A DNA stretch of 64,000 bases from Aplectana chamaeleonis. Lineage: Eukaryota; Nematoda; Chromadorea; Rhabditida; Cosmocercidae. The DNA is taken from the NCBI GenBank assembly GCA_029168955.1, contig JAPDOI010000420.1:387001-451000 (forward strand), in the 5' to 3' direction. The notes beneath the pieces are model-generated. The model was given only the letters and a program-made list of their open reading frames with translations, did not search any database and had not been told where the DNA came from. Each line of letters starts with the position of its first letter. The first letter of the stretch is position 1. Shown piece after piece: positions 58,136 to 64,000 of the stretch. The position numbers and the translations under genes are program-made.

Positions 58136-58576
58136 ACATACAATCGCGCTCGTAGGATTTGCTCACAAAGCGAGCGGGATCAGCGTCCGTTTTTGATAAC
58201 TCCTTTCGAATTATTTTTTTTTGAACCTGAAAATCTATTAGAGAACCTGGTGAGAAGAGCTATCCAACGGTGAAATGCATGCTGGAGTTCAATTTCAAAC
58301 GAAAAAGTTAGGTGAGCCATACATTATACAATTAGAGTGTGTGGCTGCACAGCGCTACGTGCACAGTATAGCGGTCTGGGAATCACAGTCCAAACTCTTC
58401 CTGTTTGGATTCAAACCATAACAATTACTAAGTATATTTCTGGATTGTCCTCTTCACTAAAATTTTAAATAACTTTTCAGGCCTGAAAAAAGTTGATTAG
58501 GAAGAAAGTTACTAAAAAAGGACGCTAAAGACGCTAAAACTCGTCTTTCTGACCACATCCTCCGAGCGGTTGTGTG
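58136..58576. mobile_element. Foldback element related to 3110-3593, with tRNA-like centre
   Basis: The left arm ACATACAATCGCGCTCGTAG and the right arm complement (CCTCCGAGCGGTTGTGTG) match the ends of 3110-3593. At 58341-58420 a GTGGCTGCACAGCGCTACG run and a GGATTCAAACC run sit at tRNA A-box/B-box-like spacing. Confidence 0.6.
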
Positions 58577-58657
58577 AAGAGGGAGGGAAAATGAAGTTTA
58601 CAAAAGCTGAGATTCTGACATCACCCTCAATGTATTTTTTGTACCCTAATAAACACA

Positions 58658-58924
<267 letters not shown>

Positions 58925-59192
58925 TTACAAATACATGTTTAATAATATACTTTGTATGCGTGTGCTATGTCAGTCCATTGCAAGCGCTTTTTGTTGAATA
59001 CCCGCCTAATTCTAGCTAACACGACGTCAAAAAATCCCTGTTTCAACGACCTTACAAAATGTTTTTTCGCCCTGGGACGATATTATTTCAGAATTGAATG
59101 GTCAATAGGATTAATAAGATTGCGAACCTGGGAGGCAAAACCATCAGATAAATATTTGAATACTAAAAAGAAAACAAACCGATTTCGAGCTT

Positions 59193-59622
59193 AGGCGCTA
59201 TTCATACTATTCAACGCCAGCGCGGCACGCGCGTGCCGCTCTGGCGTCGCGTTAGAGTATGAATACTTTCCTAGCGCGTGACGCGCGTGCCGCGTTTGCG
59301 GAGACTATGAATACTCCAGCGGCGGCGCCTAGGCGGAGCGAAAAAAATGGGCCTAACTTTTCCAAACAACCAAATTCTGTAAATGCGTTCACCACCACGA
59401 TAGCAGAGGATAGCAATGGAAGTAGCTATCAAGAAAAGGAATGAAATTGAAGATGATTTAGCAGTGAAAATGGTTAAAAAGTCGTTACGGTCATCGCCGC
59501 CTTGGCGGAGCGGGCGTCACGCGCGTGCCGCGCGGGCGAGGCGTCGGGCCATTCATACACAAACGCCACGCCAGCGCGGCACGCGCGTACCGCGCTGGCG
59601 TTTAGTAGTATGAATAGCGCCT
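59193..59622. mobile_element. G+C-rich foldback family N, copy with both arms
   Basis: 430 bp. The ends AGGCGCTATTCATACT and AGTATGAATAGCGCCT are exact complements, followed by AACGCCAGCGCGGCACGCGC on the left and its complement on the right. The word GGCACGCGCGTGCC, itself a palindrome, recurs in variants. The centre is A+T-rich. Confidence 0.8.
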
Positions 59623-59842
59623 TTTCAGGTACTTCGAAAATGTGCGTCTCAAATTGGACCAACCCTAAGAGAAAAATATAGATTTGATTGCCGAAATAGA
59701 CATAAATCGAGCCAAAATAAGAGCATAGATACCAAATATGCACCTGAAATTCAAGCTTGTCCGGTCTTAAAAGCGAGAAGTAGTGTGAATTAAGGATAGA
59801 GTTCTTCGAAATGATCAATCCCTCCACGAGTGTACCACACAT

Positions 59843-60779
59843 CATAGTTCGGACTAGTAATGTGCGAAACCCCGAAAAGCGTTGCACACGGTTGAATCAT
59901 CGTTTCAAAACACCCAATTAATTCAACATTCGAAAAAAAGCGGAAACACTCAAATATCCCAAAAAAGGCGGACTAATTCAACAGATAAAATTTTGCAACG
60001 GAAAACATGCCAGGTCAAAGTTTTTCTGTAGTAGAACGACTTTTTTTGAGCGTCCATACGTCAACCCAATGTCAACCAGAACGTCCTGTTGGAATACATC
60101 TTATCCTCCGTGGCTTCTGACTGTGGAAGTACCCATAGGCTTTCCGTCACAAACGTGGTATACCTTGGAAGCCAGTGCGACTTATCATTTGAAAAACACT
60201 GGTTATCGATTTTTTCTGATTCTTTTCTGGCTTTGGCCAATTTTTTAGAAAACAGAAACAGAAAATAGAAGTGTCAAAATTGACATAAAACAGAAACCAG
60301 AAAACCAAAAGTTCCGCTCACCCCTGATTCCCACCTGGGTCGAATGCGTCTATGAACGTGCAATATGGTAAATAATGTTCCGGTGGCAGACTATGTTTTC
60401 TGCAATTCGAAATAAACAGAGTATACCATTTTTAAAGGCACTAGGATTCGAGAAAAGTCCCTCTATCACAGAAAAACTTTGACCAGGCATTTTTTCCACT
60501 GCAAAAATTTATCTGTTAAATTAATCCGCCATTTTTGGGATATTTGAGTGCTTCCGCTTTTTTTTATTGCTGAATCGGTTGCGGTGTTTTGAAACGATGA
60601 CTCAATGACTCAATCGTGTGCGGCGCTTCTCGCCGCTGCGCTATATGCGTCCGAACCAGGAATGAGCGGAATAAAATTTTGAATTCGGAAATTGGAACAA
60701 AGTCAGAGTTTCGGAAACTGAAACAAATTTAAAAACTTCGGAAATCGGGATTCCGCTCATTGCTAGTCCGAACTAGAAT
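59843..60779. mobile_element. About 935-bp foldback element
   Basis: Nested complementary arms include TAGTTCGGACTAGTAATG and CATTGCTAGTCCGAACTA, AATCATCGTTTCAAAACAC and its complement, and CACTCAAATATCCCAAAAA and its complement. The right arm contains extra sequence (about 60660-60755), rich in CGGAAA words. Confidence 0.7.
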
Positions 60780-61719
60780 GTTCGGACTCGGTTGTCTCCA
60801 GCAGAAGTTCCCAATATTGCACTTTTCCTAGGCAGCGCCAGTTTAAAAGGTTATTAGCTAGGTCATCAAAAAGTTCACTCATAAATAGCCATCAATTTGG
60901 TTTGATTTTCAGTTTCTTCCGCATTTTGACACACTTTTTGAATCAGGAGGACGCTGCAAATCGAATGGTGCTATTATATTTTCAAACTAACCGCTTTGAA
61001 AGAAGTTTGAATTGATTGACTTTAAGAAGTTGAGAGTAGATTAGGAATCAAACTGATCTTGACTATGCATACATTTTTGAAATGAGTAGGACAAACCGAA
61101 TGCATTGACGTTTGGAAATTTTGCAAATATCTACATTGAATAATTTCGGCTTCCTTCTGAGAGAGTAGGTCACAAGTAGGTCGAAACTTATATTTTTTTA
61201 AGCCTAAGTATACTTTTTGGAATCAGCGCGGCGAGGCGAATCGAACGCTGTTTTCAAATTCCAAAATCATTCACTTTGAACGGAAACGAAGTTTCCGTTG
61301 CGCTTCCCCGTCGCCGACGCGTTTTAGGGCACACACATGTTATGAGTGGTATTGTAGGATCAGTGGCGACTATGTAAGAGCTGAGCGGAACTTCGATTTC
61401 CATTAGGTCATGACCATCTGATTCAAAACCCGCATCGAATTGTATAAGAGAACTGAAAATACAATATACAAGATACTATACAATCACAATATACAATACA
61501 AGATTTCTCTGATTCCGCTTCGCTTGCTTCCAATTGATTGTAGAGTTTCAAATACCGGAGCCTCACACGCTCGTATATGTGTTCCGACAGACCATTGTCA
61601 TTTGAGAAAATAGTCGGGAACGTCCGTCCTTTACTCCGAGACGTGGCTCATTGACAATTGCTTGACAGACTTCCTTTGCAAGACAGCGTCTGTGCCACGC
61701 AAAACACCTTGTGTTCAAA
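60780..61719. other. No gene recognised
   Basis: Anonymous A+T-rich sequence. Positions 61450-61505 have ATACAATATACAAGATA-type low complexity. Confidence 0.45.
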
Positions 61720-61830
61720 GGCACAGTCCCACCTTATTGACCAAATTTGAGATCCACACATAATTGTAGATCCACCTGATATAATATCTTCCAAGTGCGA
61801 GCTCTCCATTCCTCCGAATAAGGCCTCTTC
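61720..61830 (-). mobile_element. Fragment of MITE family D
   Basis: AGGCACAGTCCCACCTTATTG after TCAA, followed by CCAAGTGCGAGCTCTCCATT and CCTCCGAATAAG. This matches the outer 110 bp of the family D copy at 36676. Confidence 0.6.
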
Positions 61831-61883
61831 TAGAGTGCGATCGCTGATCGCCGCGATGACATGTTTTGAATACAAATCGACGT

Positions 61884-63130
61884 GCGACCATAGCTTCGTT
61901 GGGTGGAGCCATGTACTCCACCAACCTTCACCTTTGGGCAGGTGAAAAAGCGAATCTTTACCATTGCGAAAACCGGTGACAACCTGTGAAACGCACAGAA
62001 AAAGAATGAAAGTGACCCAACACTCATGCAAGTCATTTTCAGAACTGGGTGGGTGTCACTGCCGGTTTTTCGTTCATAACTTTGGTGTAGGTTGTTTTCA
62101 GGATCTCCGTGAAATTCTGCATCGAATGATACATCGGGTTCCTGACTTTGCTTGCTCCATAAGCCAGCCAGCTCGGTGGAGCCTGGCCCCGTTGTTGGCT
62201 CTAGCAGAACTCAGCGTATCTCATTTGTACCATAGAGGTGAGAGCACCCTATGGAGATATCTATGGAGCTCGGCTCCACCAACCTGGCTTGCTCATGCAG
62301 CTAGCAAAGTTAGGAGCCCGATAAATTATTTGACGCAGATTTTTGCGTAGATTCCAAAAACAACCTTTGCCGAAACCCTATCTTCAACGGGTAAAGAGTT
62401 ATTGGCAAAAATTAGGTGTTTTGTATAATGAATTAGGTTGAAGGATCGAGAAAATATTTCCCCAAACTGAAAACACTAGTCGACGCAGAACTCCATCGAA
62501 ATTCCGATAACGTCTTTCACCAGAGGTCTATCTTCAAGCACAAAAAAGTTAAAAAAAAGTCAAAAACCGATAAATCCAGGCGACAAATTCACTTTATAAA
62601 CTCATTACCACGGGGCTATCTTCTATAGTAAAAAAGTTATGGACGAAAAACTAATTGTTTTTGGTGAAGGAAACGTTATTTCATATATTGAAATCGGCTG
62701 AGAGGTTGGAAACGTATTTTTCTCAAATTGGAAACATTATTAAATGCGAAATTTCATTAGGATTTGAGAAACAGCTCCGTTCAATGATCCATCCTAAAGG
62801 GCAAAAATGTTACTAGCGAAGAACGGTTAGCTTTTCGCTTGGAAGAATTTTTCGAAAAATTTTGACTCCAGGTCAGCTAAGAGAAAATTTTCCACGACCT
62901 AGGCAGACCATTTCAGTAAGAATAGTTAAATTTTAAAAGGAGATCATCTAACGAAAAAAATTTTCAAAATAAACTATTAAAATAGAAGTATATCGAAATC
63001 AAGAAAAAGAGGATTGAGAAAACGTCAAATTTTGAAGTTGCAAGTCTATAGGGAACCTTCATTATTCCCCGCTCAGGTATCATGAACAACCTGCACCTCT
63101 CAGACCGCTGTCTCCTCCCCAACGAACCTT
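61884..63130. mobile_element. Foldback element family E, copy 2 (arm deletion)
   Basis: Both ends and the centre match 38088-39789, including AGCTTCGTTGGGTGGAG at the left and CCCCAACGAACCT at the right. The left arm is about 450 bp shorter, so the hairpin is asymmetric. Confidence 0.75.
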
Positions 63131-64000
63131 TGCGTGAGACGCGATCTCGATCGGCGCTCATATTCATTGTGCCATCGCGTCGCTAGGTGATCGAACTCTG
63201 AAAGATGCCTAAGCGAGGTATAGGAAGAAACCACTCCAGCGCTACCACAAGAAGCCACTCTGGCACGCCCCTTGCCCAGGAGGCCAGGAAATCAGAGATC
63301 AGTGCCCGTATTCATGAAACACTGGGAACCTCCTGGGAAGGTCCAAAGTTTACCCGCTGTTGGACGAGTTTTCGATGCTGCACCTTCCTGGCTACCCTGC
63401 AGGTAAGCAGGAAGGCTCCCAGCTACCTGGCAGGTAGACAGGAGGGTTCGTAGCCACCTAGCGGTTGGACGGAGAGGGGTGTGGCTGCCTGCTACGTCGA
63501 TCTCACGCGACAGAAAATTATCGATACCACCCTGACAGGCAGTGCGGACACCTCCTGTCCACCCGAGCACTTGAGGACGGGCATGTTATGCCCGACGGAA
63601 TGCATTATTAGCTGAGCTGAGAGACAGCAGCCACCTACCCGGCGGTCTCCTCTCTGTCTCTGCAGGTGGCTACTCATGCCTATCTCTGCTCTCACAGGTA
63701 GCGAAGAGGGGCCGCCACTACTGAAACTTCGACAGGAGAGGCACGAATCGGTTGCCATACGACGGGTGCGGGAAGGTTACGCCTCCTTCCTGCACCCGCG
63801 GTTTCATGAATATGGCCAGAGGATTCACACTCCATCAAAGAGACGAAGAAAACGCTTCTCGTTACACCGAATACACTTCCTTAAACATCGATGCTCTTAG
63901 CTAGACAGCCTTGGGTAAGGTGTATAACGGAGGTACATCTGTTGCTCTGGCTAGCTCCCACATCGTTGAGTTCTACTCCAGCGTTGCCAATCAGATACGA
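63131..64000. other. Unassigned; imperfect CAGGTAG-type repeats near 63390-63460
   Basis: TACCTGGCAGGTAG and similar words recur. Positions 63310-63350 resemble 37960-37990 (GGGAAGGTCCAAAGTTT). A plus frame stays open from about 63904 to the window edge and reads protein-like (SHIVEFYSSVANQ), but is too short to assign. Confidence 0.35.

Noticed and set aside
63904..64000. Open frame running off the right edge
   Set aside because: Only about 32 codons with no recognisable motif; not enough to call a gene without the adjoining sequence.

Overview
The window looks like gene-poor, repeat-dense DNA from a nematode. A strongylid (hookworm-like) worm is my best guess. The reasons are BEL/Pao and RTE retroelements of the kind common in those genomes, a mariner relic, introns ending in TTTCAG-type acceptors, and a nematode-style rhodopsin-family receptor. 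The species is inference. No rRNA, tRNA gene, spliced-leader gene, CRISPR array or bacterial-type operon was seen.

The only gene I support well is part of a rhodopsin-like G-protein-coupled receptor on the minus strand (5615-6911). Three phase-matched exons encode the end of the extracellular N-terminus and TM1 to TM3. The first exon(s) and TM4 to TM7 were not found. One of its two introns is almost wholly an inverted-repeat element. A 6-kb (GAAT)/(GGAAT) satellite lies about 500 bp upstream.

Layout: 1-1243 is a decayed BEL/Pao 3' end with LTR. 1343-4511 holds a MITE, a 21-bp minisatellite, a foldback element and an AAAT tract. 5615-6911 is the receptor. 7439-13465 is the satellite. 13831-20841 holds several foldback elements and degenerate repeats. 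21376-24440 holds two chains of TTAA-flanked MITEs. 24441-31999 is mostly anonymous, with an 875-bp palindrome. 32035-32831 is a deleted mariner. 34255-42325 holds foldbacks and MITEs, including a 1.7-kb foldback. 43042-44692 is a CATAA array with 150-bp spacer units. 46121-49395 is a nearly full-length but broken RTE retrotransposon with an exact 14-bp target duplication inside a 41-bp satellite. 50545-57149 holds more arrays and a nested TTAA MITE cluster. 58136-63130 holds an (AT)n tract and four foldback elements.

Two themes run through the window. The first is a set of small elements with AGGCA-type ends, all at TTAA, several of which abut and share one TTAA, so they appear to have inserted into each other's flanks. 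The second is about fifteen independent long inverted repeats (150 bp to 1.7 kb), which would transcribe into long hairpins. Nothing amounts to a coherent multi-gene system; the nested TTAA cluster and the receptor intron are the parts most worth following up.
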